14,724 nt of DNA from the NCBI GenBank assembly GCA_000431215.1, contig HF985566.1:1-14724 (forward strand), in the 5' to 3' direction. The position numbers and the translations under genes are program-made. Under the pieces are notes generated by a model that ran no database searches, was not told the origin of the DNA, and was given only the letters and a program-made list of their open reading frames with translations. This DNA comes from Prevotella sp. CAG:1031. GTDB taxonomy: Bacteria > Bacteroidota > Bacteroidia > Bacteroidales > Muribaculaceae. Positions 1 to 8,212 of this stretch are shown here, piece after piece; the stretch's first letter is position 1; each line of letters opens with the position of its first letter.

Positions 1-18
1 ACTGTGAGGGTGGGAGCT

Positions 19-1755
19 TCAGCGGACAACCGTCTTGGTGGCGGTGCCGTCGGCTTTGACAATGATATAGACGCCGGGAGCGTCGGCGCTGTCGACGCGA
101 ACGCCGCGCAGGTCGTAGATGCGGGCCGGAGCCTCATTGCTGTCGGTAGCGATGCTCTCGATCGAGCCTTCGGTTATCGAATAGTTGATGCTGAATTCTT
201 CGTTGAAGCGATGATCGTCAGGCTCGCCGAGAAGGAATATACGGCGTGCGAAGATGATCTCGTATCGGCCGTTTTCGACAACAGCCGGGTCGAACTTGAT
301 CTGCATCGTGTTGGCGGCGAGGCCGGTCTGATTGTGGTTGACTGCCCCTTCCGACACTACCGTTCCGGCGGCGTTGACAACCTTTATCTCGGTGTTGAGC
401 TGGTCGACGATATGGCTGCGCTCGATGCGCGTGAAGTCGGGGAAGGTCACCGTTATGTTGTCGATGCGCGGAACTATCGAGCCTGAGGCAGGATCGGCGA
501 CGACGTTCTCGGCGATGACATAGCGGAATTTGTAGGCCGGCATCTCGGGCTCCCCTTCGGTGCCGTAGTCGTAGAATGTTCCCTGCGGGAAGTCGATTGT
601 GTAGGTGCCCGGAACATTCATCCACGGAATTACGTCGGCGATGACCTCGCGCCCCATATTGGCGCCGTAGTCGATGCCGCAGGTGCCGAAGATGTCGCCA
701 GTCTCGTCGTTGTAGACTTTAATCATTTTGGCGAAGTTGATTCCGGTCTTCTGGCAGTCGAATGTCAGAGTGAATGTGTTGAGCGACTTGTAGCGCCCCT
801 GTTCGGGGTAGATTGTGACGCCGCGGTTGTCGTAGGGGCCCTCGGGGTCTTCGGGGTCGTAGGCGTTGTCTTTGACAGTGTATTTAAGAACTATCTGCTC
901 GCTCTTCGTGCTGTTCTCGCCGACGAGGAAGGTGCCCTCGGGCATTGTGACGTAATAGTCGCCCTCGGCCGTAATGTCGCTTGAGAAGGTGACGGCAACC
1001 TGATTCTGTCCGATCTTCTCTTTTGTGGTGAGAGGTATGCCGGTTGCGACCTCTTTGCCCATTCCGTCGACGACCGTGATGTCGGAATTGAGGGCCGGCC
1101 CGGCTTTCTCATAGTCGGGGAAGGTGACGACGAGGCGGTTGAGCCGGCGCACTGTCGAGCCGTCGGAGGGATAGACGACGCTGTAAGCCGGGTCGGGCCT
1201 GTAGGCTTCGCCTGTCTCGCTGACAACATAGCGGAATTTGATGGCCGGCAGGTCTTCGCTGTCCGAAGAGCGGTAGAATGTGCCCATCGGGAACTCAAGT
1301 GTGTATGAGCCGGGGGCTGTCACTTCGCGGTCAGAGGCGAGCACAAACTGGTTCAGCACGGCCAGATGGTCGTCGGTGAAAGTGTAGTCGATGCTGAATG
1401 TGCCGCAGACAACACCTGTTGCATCGTCGACCATGCGGATTAGCATGGCCGGATTCACGCCTATCGACTCGTAGTCGAAATTGAGCTGGAAATTCTCGCC
1501 GATTTTGTTGTAGACGCCCTGACGCGGGCTGATTGCGACGCCGACATTGTCGTAGGGCATAAATTCGTCTGGATTCTCTTCGTCGCCGGTGACGATGTAG
1601 AGCCATTTTGTTTCGGCTATATCGGCGTAGTCCCAGTTCTGGGCGAAGCCGGTCGGAATAGTGCCAACGTAGGCGCCCGGCTCGCGCAGCGTGCGGTCGA
1701 GAGTGACGTGAAGAATGTTATACTGCTTGGCGTCGGTCATGGCCGTGGCGCCCAC
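19..1755 (-). CDS. Modular exported repeat protein, main (C-terminal) part after a frame break
   Basis: I do not recognise a named family. Alternating modules are visible: one type opens with YDNxGVxxxPxQG (about residues 67-178 and 307-417) and the other lies between (about 186-296 and 424-527). All share a closing signature of the form PGxYxxxFPxGTF, which suggests Ig-like beta-sandwich repeats. Residues 532-578 contain IYDLRGVRV, then PGVYIIV and a final basic strand, the layout of Bacteroidetes C-terminal sorting domains used by type IX secretion. The protein is therefore probably cell-surface or secreted. The open frame begins at a GTG at 1755; an ATG at 1740-1738 overlaps the stop of the upstream reading frame as ATGA. 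It has no signal peptide of its own, and its first 58 residues complete the module begun at 1737-1982. The two frames are most likely one gene with a 1-base deletion. Coding status is solid; function is unknown. Confidence 0.72.
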   Translation of the reverse strand: MGATAMTDAKQYNILHVTLDRTLREPGAYVGTIPTGFAQNWDYADIAETKWLYIVTGDEENPDEFMPYDNVGVAISPRQGVYNKIGENFQLNFDYESIGVNPAMLIRMVDDATGVVCGTFSIDYTFTDDHLAVLNQFVLASDREVTAPGSYTLEFPMGTFYRSSDSEDLPAIKFRYVVSETGEAYRPDPAYSVVYPSDGSTVRRLNRLVVTFPDYEKAGPALNSDITVVDGMGKEVATGIPLTTKEKIGQNQVAVTFSSDITAEGDYYVTMPEGTFLVGENSTKSEQIVLKYTVKDNAYDPEDPEGPYDNRGVTIYPEQGRYKSLNTFTLTFDCQKTGINFAKMIKVYNDETGDIFGTCGIDYGANMGREVIADVIPWMNVPGTYTIDFPQGTFYDYGTEGEPEMPAYKFRYVIAENVVADPASGSIVPRIDNITVTFPDFTRIERSHIVDQLNTEIKVVNAAGTVVSEGAVNHNQTGLAANTMQIKFDPAVVENGRYEIIFARRIFLLGEPDDHRFNEEFSINYSITEGSIESIATDSNEAPARIYDLRGVRVDSADAPGVYIIVKADGTATKTVVR

Positions 1756-1982
1756 CAGACATCTGTCTCGCCGTATTTCGTCACGGTTATTGAATACTGA
1801 TAGGGATTCGGAACGACGCCTTGCTCATTCTCGTAGGTCAGCGAGAAGCGCTGTAGAGTGCCGACCTCTCCCTGCACCGGATTAGCGGTTACACCCGGAT
1901 TGTCGAAAGGAGGCGGGTTCTGGGCCGCAACTGTGAGTCCCAAAGCAACGGAAGAAATAACAAGTGTAGCTTTTAAATTCAT
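1737..1982 (-). CDS. N-terminal fragment of the modular exported repeat protein (signal peptide plus part of first module)
   Basis: This 81-residue frame starts with a clear Sec signal peptide (Met-Asn-Leu-Lys, then a hydrophobic core ending LTVAAQ around residue 21) with no lipobox cysteine. From residue 26 it reads FDNPGVTANPVQG, the same module opening seen twice in the downstream frame, then stops at TGA 1739-1737 after TDVWWAPRP. The end of that module, including PGAYVGTIPTGF, is in the -1 frame immediately downstream. A module split across two frames argues strongly for a single gene with a frame break rather than two genes. A less likely alternative is a genuine short secreted protein translationally coupled (ATGA) to the next frame. 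The start ATG lies about 40 bases downstream of a weak promoter box. Confidence 0.6.
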   Translation of the reverse strand: MNLKATLVISSVALGLTVAAQNPPPFDNPGVTANPVQGEVGTLQRFSLTYENEQGVVPNPYQYSITVTKYGETDVWWAPRP

Positions 1983-2023
1983 AAAACGAAGAATTAGTTT
2001 GAGATTAGATGGCTTTTCGGTCG

Positions 2024-2056
2024 CAAATAAATAAACAATTTTTCGAAAAAAACCAA
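2024..2056 (-). promoter_or_regulatory. Weak candidate promoter for the repeat protein gene
   Basis: On the minus strand TTTATTTG (2031-2024) matches the Bacteroidetes -7 consensus TAnnTTTG at 7 of 8 positions. A TTG lies about 22 bases upstream (2056-2054), a little further than usual. The box is about 41 bases from the ATG at 1982. AT-rich DNA makes chance matches common, so this is tentative. Confidence 0.3.
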
Positions 2057-2070
2057 TTCCTGATACCTGT

Positions 2071-2100
2071 TTTCTGATTCCTAATTTTTTTGTAACTTTG
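2071..2100 (+). promoter_or_regulatory. Promoter of alaS
   Basis: TAACTTTG at 2093-2100 is an exact match to the Bacteroidetes -7 box TAnnTTTG. The -33 region (about 2071-2076) is only a partial match. A transcript would start near 2107, which leaves about 20 bases of leader before the ATG at 2129. It would also start at or after the TTG at 2105, so that upstream TTG is unlikely to be the initiation codon. Confidence 0.6.
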
Positions 2101-2128
2101 CAGCTTGATTTTCAGACGTATTTATTAT

Positions 2129-4756
2129 ATGCTAACAGCAAAAGAGATCCGCGAGTCTTTCAAACAGTTTTTCAGCGAGAAAGGCCACAAAATCGTTCCG
2201 TCGGCTCCGATGGTGATCAAGGATGACCCCACTCTTATGTTCACCAATGCCGGCATGAACCAGTTCAAGGATATTATTCTCGGCAATGCCGTGCCCAAAG
2301 CCCGCAGGGTTGCCGACAGCCAGAAATGTCTGCGTGTCAGCGGCAAGCACAACGACCTCGAAGAGGTTGGCATGGACACCTACCACCACACGATGTTCGA
2401 GATGCTCGGAAACTGGTCGTTCGGCGACTATTTCAAGCAGGAAGCCATCGAATGGGCCTGGGAATATCTCGTCGACCGTCTGGGCCTCGATCCCGACCGC
2501 CTCTATGCCACTGTGTTCGAGGGTTCGCCGGCCGACAACATCGGCCGCGACGACGAGGCTGCCTCTATCTGGGAGAAACATCTGCCTAAGTCCCATATCA
2601 TCAACGGCAACAAGCACGACAATTTCTGGGAGATGGGTGACACGGGCCCCTGCGGCCCCTGCAGCGAGATCCATATAGACCTGCGTCCCGAGGCCGAACG
2701 CGCCGAAACCGACGGCGCAAGCCTTGTCAACAAAGACAATCCTCTGGTTATCGAGATCTGGAACCTCGTGTTCATGCAATATAACCGTAAGGCCGACGGC
2801 ACTCTCGAGCCGCTGCCCGCCCGCGTCATCGACACCGGCATGGGCTTCGAGCGCCTCTGCATGGCCCTTCAGGGCAAACAGTCGAACTACGATACCGACG
2901 TGTTCACCCCTCTGATCGACAAGATTTCCAATATCTCGGGCAAGAAATACGGCGAAGACCACCGCGTCGACATAGCCATGCGCGTCGTTGCCGACCATGT
3001 GCGCACGATAGCTTTCTCTATCGCCGACAGTCAGCTCCCCTCCAACGCCAAGGCCGGATATGTCATCCGCCGCATACTGCGCCGCGCCGTGCGCTACGGC
3101 TACACTTTCCTCGACCGCAAGGAAGCTTTCATGTATCGCCTCGTCGACACTCTCATCGACTCGATGGGCGAAGCCTATCCCGAGCTTCCCGCCCAGCGCG
3201 AGCTGATCATGCGCGTCATCAAGGAGGAAGAGGACGCTTTCCTGCGCACTCTCGACAACGGCATCAGACTTCTCGACGGCGCCATCGCCAAGGCCAAGGC
3301 CGACGGCTCAGGCTCGATTTCGGGCAAGGATGCCTTCACGCTCTACGACACCTACGGCTTCCCGCTCGACCTGACCGAGCTGATTTTAAAGGAGAACGGA
3401 ATGACAATGGATCGCGAGGGATTCGACAGTGAGATGGCCGCACAGAAAGCCCGCGCCCGCAATGCCGCAGCTGTCGAGGCTACCGACTGGGTGACCGTCA
3501 ATCCCGGCGAGCCTGAGTTTGTCGGCTACGACAATGCTGAGTCTGTTACCCGGATTCTCCGCTACCGTCTCGTAAAACAGAAAAAGGGACAGTTCTATCA
3601 GATCGTACTCGCCCGGTCGCCTTTCTACGCCGAGATGGGCGGTCAGGTCGGCGACACAGGAACGCTGACGCCCGTCGGTGGAGGCGAGTCCATCGAGATC
3701 TACGACACCAAGCGCGAAAACGGAATGGCAGTGCATCTGACAAAGAAACTTCCCGAAAATGTCGAGGGAGAATTTGTTGCTGCCATCGACAGGGAACGCC
3801 GCGCCGCTATCGCCGCCAACCACACGGCCACCCACCTGCTTCACCACGCACTGCGTCAGGTGCTCGGCTCTCATGTCGAGCAGAAAGGATCATATGTGTC
3901 GCCCGATATGCTGCGCTTCGATTTCAGCCATTTCCAGAAGCTCACTCCTGAAGAGATCGCCGAGGTCGAGCGTCTGGCCAACCGCGCAGTGCGCGCCGCC
4001 ACTCCGCGCGACGAACGTCGCAATGTGCCTATCGCCGAGGCCCGCGAAATGGGAGCCATGGCTCTGTTCGGCGAGAAATACGGCGACGAGGTGCGCGTTA
4101 TCCGCTATGACGATTCTGTCGAGCTTTGCGGCGGTACACACGTTGACAACACCGGCAATATCGGGATGATAAAGATTGTCAGCGAGAGCAGTATCGCTGC
4201 CGGAGTGCGCCGAATCGAGGCCATTACGGGCGAACGCGTCGAGAAAGCGATCAGCGAGACGACGGCCGTGCTCCGTCAGGTCAGCGAGATGCTCAACAAT
4301 GCTCCCGACGTCGTTGCCGGCCTTCGCCGCGCCATCGACGAGAATACCAGTCTGCGCCATCAGGCCGAGGAATATTTCAAGGAGCGCGTCAGAATGCAGA
4401 CTGCCCAGCTTCTTGCCGACGCCGAGACTGTTGCCGGAGTGAAGGTTGTCGACATGACGGGTATGCGCATGGCCGATGTCGTCAAGGCTGTGGCTTTCGC
4501 CGTGCGCGAACAGTCGCCCGAGAACACAGCCTTCATCGGTGCCACTGTCGACCTTCAGGGCAAGCCGCTGCTGACGGTTATGTTTACCGACGATCTCGTA
4601 AAGAGCGGATATAACGCCTCGACGGCTGTCCGCGAGGCTGCTAAGGCCATCAAAGGCGGTGGCGGCGGACAGCCCGGCTTCGCCCAGGCAGGCGGAAAGA
4701 ATGCCGACGGCATCGCCGCTGCCCACGAAGCCCTGCTTCAGGCCATCAAGCACTGA
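2129..4756 (+). CDS. alaS: Alanine--tRNA ligase
   Basis: Charges tRNA-Ala with alanine in the cytoplasm and edits mischarged Ser/Gly. The 875-residue length is normal for bacterial AlaRS. The class II catalytic core begins at MLTAKEIRESF. It shows TNAGMNQFKD near residue 33, HHTMFEMLGNWSFGDYF in the core, and the motif 3 element DTGMGFERL. The editing domain has the zinc-site pair HTATH (565-569) and CGGTH (Cys667, His671). The C-Ala domain ends with the glycine-rich GGGGGQPGFAQAGG. The frame is open to a TTG at 2105, but the ATG at 2129 is chosen because it gives the canonical N-terminus and the promoter lies directly upstream. The gene stands alone, divergent from the repeat protein and closed by a strong terminator. 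No missing key residue is seen. Confidence 0.98.
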   Translation: MLTAKEIRESFKQFFSEKGHKIVPSAPMVIKDDPTLMFTNAGMNQFKDIILGNAVPKARRVADSQKCLRVSGKHNDLEEVGMDTYHHTMFEMLGNWSFGDYFKQEAIEWAWEYLVDRLGLDPDRLYATVFEGSPADNIGRDDEAASIWEKHLPKSHIINGNKHDNFWEMGDTGPCGPCSEIHIDLRPEAERAETDGASLVNKDNPLVIEIWNLVFMQYNRKADGTLEPLPARVIDTGMGFERLCMALQGKQSNYDTDVFTPLIDKISNISGKKYGEDHRVDIAMRVVADHVRTIAFSIADSQLPSNAKAGYVIRRILRRAVRYGYTFLDRKEAFMYRLVDTLIDSMGEAYPELPAQRELIMRVIKEEEDAFLRTLDNGIRLLDGAIAKAKADGSGSISGKDAFTLYDTYGFPLDLTELILKENGMTMDREGFDSEMAAQKARARNAAAVEATDWVTVNPGEPEFVGYDNAESVTRILRYRLVKQKKGQFYQIVLARSPFYAEMGGQVGDTGTLTPVGGGESIEIYDTKRENGMAVHLTKKLPENVEGEFVAAIDRERRAAIAANHTATHLLHHALRQVLGSHVEQKGSYVSPDMLRFDFSHFQKLTPEEIAEVERLANRAVRAATPRDERRNVPIAEAREMGAMALFGEKYGDEVRVIRYDDSVELCGGTHVDNTGNIGMIKIVSESSIAAGVRRIEAITGERVEKAISETTAVLRQVSEMLNNAPDVVAGLRRAIDENTSLRHQAEEYFKERVRMQTAQLLADAETVAGVKVVDMTGMRMADVVKAVAFAVREQSPENTAFIGATVDLQGKPLLTVMFTDDLVKSGYNASTAVREAAKAIKGGGGGQPGFAQAGGKNADGIAAAHEALLQAIKH

Positions 4757-4773
4757 TCGAAAGTGATAAAAGC

Positions 4774-4814
4774 TAACGCCCGCGCCGAAAATCGGTGCGG
4801 GCGTTATATTTTTT
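4774..4814 (+). terminator. Intrinsic terminator after alaS, possibly bidirectional
   Basis: Left arm 4774-4788 pairs with right arm 4792-4806 as a 15-bp GC-rich stem with one G-U pair and an AAA loop, followed by six T residues at 4809-4814. It begins 17 bases after the alaS stop. On the opposite strand the same stem is followed by a run of four T residues, so it could also end the convergent operon whose last gene, rlmB, stops at 4854. Confidence 0.88.
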
Positions 4815-4853
4815 GTGTCAGTCAGGTCGCTTCAGCGGCCTGAAACTCGCCTG

Positions 4854-5609
4854 TCAGATAACTTCGAGATTCGCGGCAAGGCGCTGGCGCACTACCTCAT
4901 ACATCAGAACTCCGGCGGCAACCGACACGTTCAGCGACCCTATCTTGCCGAACATCGGAATGCCGACGCGCAGGTCGCAGAGTTCGTAGACGTCAGGCGA
5001 AATGCCGACATCCTCGGCGCCCATAACCAGAGCCACCGGGTCGGTGAAATTCGCCTCGGTATAGTTTATGTCGGCTTTCTCGCTGACGGCCACAACTCTG
5101 TAGCCGTTGTCTTTGAGGAACTGCACGGCGCCGCGCACAGAGCGTTCGCGGCACACGGGGATATGGAGCAGCGCGCCGGCCGACGTCTTCACGGCGTCGC
5201 CCCCGACGCTGACGCTTCCGTGTTGCGGAATGACGATGGCGTCGACACCGGCGCACTCGGCCGTGCGGGCTATGGCGCCGAAGTTGCGCACGTCGGTTAT
5301 GCCGTCGAGAATCAGCACGAACGGCATCAGTCCGGCTTCATAGAGTTCGGGGACGAGGTGGTCGAGGCGGTGGTAGGTGACAGCCGAGAGTATGGCCAGC
5401 ACACCCTGAGTCTGCTTGCGGGTTATGCGCTGTATTTTCTCGGGGGGCACGCGCTGAACGAGCACATGCATCTCGCGGGCTTTGTCGAGAAGCTCTCGCG
5501 CCACGTCGCTGTGGAGCTCCTTGCTGACAAATATTTTGTCGATGTCGCGTCCGGCTTCGATAGCCTCGATCACGGGGCGTATGCCGAAAATATAGTCGTT
5601 GCGGTCCAT
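4854..5609 (-). CDS. rlmB: 23S rRNA (guanosine-2'-O-)-methyltransferase RlmB, SpoU/TrmH family
   Basis: A SAM-dependent SPOUT-fold enzyme expected to 2'-O-methylate G2251 of 23S rRNA in the peptidyl-transferase P-loop. The length of 251 residues is typical. An N-terminal substrate-binding domain (IFGIRPVIEAIEAG near residue 7) leads into the catalytic knot domain. Its motif 1 is DGITDVRNFGAIARTAE with the conserved Asn and Arg, motif 2 is VMGAEDVGIS, and motif 3 is IPMFGKIGSLNVSVAAGV, which forms the SAM-binding knot. The IPMFGKIGSLNVSVA version favours RlmB over tRNA-specific relatives such as TrmL or TrmH. It is the last gene of the dnaN-rlmB operon, starting 16 bases after the recN stop. 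Confidence 0.93.
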   Translation of the reverse strand: MDRNDYIFGIRPVIEAIEAGRDIDKIFVSKELHSDVARELLDKAREMHVLVQRVPPEKIQRITRKQTQGVLAILSAVTYHRLDHLVPELYEAGLMPFVLILDGITDVRNFGAIARTAECAGVDAIVIPQHGSVSVGGDAVKTSAGALLHIPVCRERSVRGAVQFLKDNGYRVVAVSEKADINYTEANFTDPVALVMGAEDVGISPDVYELCDLRVGIPMFGKIGSLNVSVAAGVLMYEVVRQRLAANLEVI

Positions 5610-5625
5610 TGTAGTGGATGTTTGT

Positions 5626-7305
5626 TCAGAATTTGTTCGAAATTAGCGAGCGGGCGGTTGCGCGGGCCTCGGAGCTGTCGGCGTCGCCGCTGAGCATTGT
5701 GGCGATTTCGGCCACACGTTCGTCGGGGCCGAGGCGGCGTATCGAGGTGTGGGTGGCGTCGTCGTCGTCATATTTGAAGACCTTGAAATGGGTGGCGCCT
5801 TTGGCTGCCACTGTTGGCAGGTGGGTGATGGCGATGACCTGAAGGTTGGTCGACATATCGAGCATCATGGCTCCCATGCGGTTGGCGACGTCGCCCGACA
5901 CTCCGGTGTCGATCTCGTCGAAGATAATGCTCGGAAGTTGCATCCGCGAGGCAATGATGGCTTTCAGCGACAGCATCAGACGCGAGATCTCTCCGCCCGA
6001 GGCCGCGCCGCCTACGGCCATCAGCGGCTGGTTCTTGTTGAACGCGCAGAGGAATTCGACGCGGTCGGTGCCGGTGGCTGACATGTCGGCGTCGCTGACG
6101 CGGATCTCGACGGCAAGATTCTTCATGCCTAACGGCTGAGCGACTTCGCGCAGACGTCCGGCGAGCCATCCGGCAGCTTCGCGACGGTGATCCGAAATCT
6201 CGCCGGCGGCTTCGAGAGCGAGGTCGCGGGCACGCCGTGCGGCGCGTTTAAGGCGCGTTATCTCTTCGTCGCCGTTGTCAATCGCATCGAGGCGCGAGCG
6301 GAGGCTGTCGGCTATGGTGAGCAATTCTCCGACTGTGTCGACATGATGTTTGCGCTCAAGGCTGTAGATGTCGCCCAGACGCTGGTCGATGGTCTGAAGG
6401 AGGCCCGGCTGAGCGGCAAGCTCTTCGTTGGCGTCGGCCACTGTCGAGGCAATATCGTTGAGCTCTATCGAAGCGCTCTCGAGCCGGTCGGTCAGCTCGT
6501 CGCCGAGAAGCGACGTCAGGCGCCGGGCCGACGACGTGGCGGCGTCGACAAGGGCTACTGCGCCCCCTTCGCCGTCGTCGCTGCCGTTGAGGGCGGCAAG
6601 GAGTTCGCTCATCGACTCTTTCAGCGAGTCGATGTTGGCCACTACCTCGCGCTGGCGCTCGAGTTCTTCCTGTTCGCCGGGGCTGAGGCGCAACTCGTCG
6701 ATCTGGCTGAGCTGAAAGCGCATGAACTCTTCGTCGGCGCGGCTGCGCTCGAGCTCGGCGCGGGCTGTCTTCAGCGATCGCATCGTCAGCCGCAGCGTGT
6801 CGAACAGCTGGCGGTAGGCCGCCAGACGCGCGCCGTTGCCGGCTATGGCGTCGATGACGGCGAGCTGGAACGGTGCCTGCGACAGAAGCTGGTTATGGTG
6901 TTGGGAATGGATGTCGACAAGATGGCGCGCCACCTCTTCGAGATGGACGAGCGCTACCGGCGAATCGTTGACGAAGGCGCGTGAACGCCCGCGCGACGCC
7001 GCAATCTCGCGGCGCAGCAGAACCCGTTCGCCGTCCCAGTCGATGTCGTTCGTCCGGCAGTAGTCGCTTAGCAGGGAGTGATCCCCCTCGCCGTCGAGCT
7101 CGAATTCGGCCTCGATAACTGATTTGCGGTTCGGGTCGGCCACTGTGCGGCTGTCGGCCCTTCCCCCCTGAAGCAGCGAGAGTGCGCCGAGAATTATCGA
7201 TTTTCCGGCACCGGTTTCGCCGGTTATGACGTTGAAACCGCGCTCAAACTCTATCTCGACGTTGTCGATAAGCGCATAGTTCGATATTCTGAGAAGTCGG
7301 AGCAT
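5626..7305 (-). CDS. recN: DNA repair protein RecN
   Basis: An SMC-like ATPase that acts at double-strand breaks together with RecA. The 559-residue length is usual. The N-terminus LRISNYALIDNVEIEF and Walker A GETGAGKS (residues 29-36) are diagnostic. A long, charged coiled-coil arm fills the middle, rich in Leu, Glu and Arg. The C-terminal head domain carries the ABC signature ASGGEISRLMLSLK, Walker B IIFDEIDTGVSG and the switch histidine in AITHLPTVAAKG. It begins 4 bases after the stop of the DUF4835 gene and is followed after 16 bases by rlmB, so it is probably cotranscribed. No SOS box is visible directly upstream, and any damage control would act on the operon promoter. Confidence 0.97.
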   Translation of the reverse strand: MLRLLRISNYALIDNVEIEFERGFNVITGETGAGKSIILGALSLLQGGRADSRTVADPNRKSVIEAEFELDGEGDHSLLSDYCRTNDIDWDGERVLLRREIAASRGRSRAFVNDSPVALVHLEEVARHLVDIHSQHHNQLLSQAPFQLAVIDAIAGNGARLAAYRQLFDTLRLTMRSLKTARAELERSRADEEFMRFQLSQIDELRLSPGEQEELERQREVVANIDSLKESMSELLAALNGSDDGEGGAVALVDAATSSARRLTSLLGDELTDRLESASIELNDIASTVADANEELAAQPGLLQTIDQRLGDIYSLERKHHVDTVGELLTIADSLRSRLDAIDNGDEEITRLKRAARRARDLALEAAGEISDHRREAAGWLAGRLREVAQPLGMKNLAVEIRVSDADMSATGTDRVEFLCAFNKNQPLMAVGGAASGGEISRLMLSLKAIIASRMQLPSIIFDEIDTGVSGDVANRMGAMMLDMSTNLQVIAITHLPTVAAKGATHFKVFKYDDDDATHTSIRRLGPDERVAEIATMLSGDADSSEARATARSLISNKF

Positions 7306-7309
7306 GGCC

Positions 7310-8212
7310 TTATTTGTTTTTGCCTTCTTTGATCTTCTGGATGCGGTCCTGATCGGTAGGGTAGAGCGATGACAGAATCTCTACGACGCGGTCGCGCTCT
7401 TCCTGAGAACCTTTGGTGTAGACGTTGACAAGCTCGTCGAGCTTCGAGTCGCGGAACATAGACAGGCCAACCGACATAGGCGCCACATTATAGATGTTTT
7501 TCAGCGTCTCGAGCGATTCCGTTATGGCCGCGCGTCCCTTGTCGGGGCTGACGCTCATCTGGTCGATACCTTCACGGTGGTATTTGTAGACCATGTCGCG
7601 AAGCTGCTGAGTCGACGGATCGGTATAGGCGCCGAGGACAGCGGCGCGGTTCTTGTTGTCGTCGAAGGCGCGCCAGCCCGTTTCGCCGCTCGACTGTGCC
7701 TGCTGGACAATGGTCTTCACCCTGTCCCATGCCGCTTCGCCGCCGCGCGGCGCGAAGCTGTCGGTGTCGATGGCGATTATCATATAGGCATAGAAATTGA
7801 GGATAGCCGTCAGTTGGCTCTCCATGTTCGTTTCGTTGAAGGTCAGCGGCTCCCCCTCGCTGTAGGTGAATTCCACCTTCGAGTCGCGGAAGTTTATGAG
7901 GTTTGTGGTGTAGGAGGCGTTGTAGGCCGGGCGCGTAGCCTGAACCTGAATGTCGCCGGTCATCTTGTCGCCGTCATATTCCTTTATCGTGAAGAAAAGC
8001 GTGCATTCGATTTTTTCTATCGGGGAATATTGTGCGGCTGTGAACTTTGTGTCGTTCATATACGACGTGATGGCTTCCTGAAGCGTTGTGAAGACGCTCT
8101 TGTTCGTGCCGGTAATCTTGTCGGAGTTGACTTCGACGCGGCAGTTCAGCTCCTGTGCGGCGGCCGAGGCAGCCAGCAGGGCAAAGATAAGGAGAGAGAG
8201 GATTTTACGCAT
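7310..8212 (-). CDS. DUF4835 family exported protein (PorD-like)
   Basis: A 300-residue protein with a Sec signal peptide (MRKILSLLIFALLAASAAAQ, cleavage after about residue 19, no lipobox cysteine) and therefore probably periplasmic. The mature start QELNCRVEVNSDKI, then RPAYNASYTTNLINFRD, a TYSEGEPLTFNE segment and LTAILNFYAYMIIAIDTDSFAPRGG are the hallmarks of DUF4835. As I recall, members of this family in other Bacteroidetes are annotated PorD, a type IX secretion component; I could not verify that here. The ATG overlaps the end of coaBC by 8 bases and the stop is 4 bases before recN, so it is tightly embedded in the operon. This coaBC-DUF4835-recN order is, from memory, common in Bacteroidetes. 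Family assignment is fairly firm; function is inferred. Confidence 0.85.
   Translation of the reverse strand: MRKILSLLIFALLAASAAAQELNCRVEVNSDKITGTNKSVFTTLQEAITSYMNDTKFTAAQYSPIEKIECTLFFTIKEYDGDKMTGDIQVQATRPAYNASYTTNLINFRDSKVEFTYSEGEPLTFNETNMESQLTAILNFYAYMIIAIDTDSFAPRGGEAAWDRVKTIVQQAQSSGETGWRAFDDNKNRAAVLGAYTDPSTQQLRDMVYKYHREGIDQMSVSPDKGRAAITESLETLKNIYNVAPMSVGLSMFRDSKLDELVNVYTKGSQEERDRVVEILSSLYPTDQDRIQKIKEGKNK

Noticed and set aside
1737..1770. Programmed -1 ribosomal frameshift
   Set aside because: No slippery heptamer and no evident downstream pseudoknot in the overlap; a simple 1-base loss or assembly error explains the data better.
2105..2128. TTG start giving an 8-residue extension of alaS
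   Set aside because: The extension is not part of known alanyl-tRNA ligases, and the TTG lies at or before the expected transcription start; ATG at 2129 gives the canonical N-terminus.
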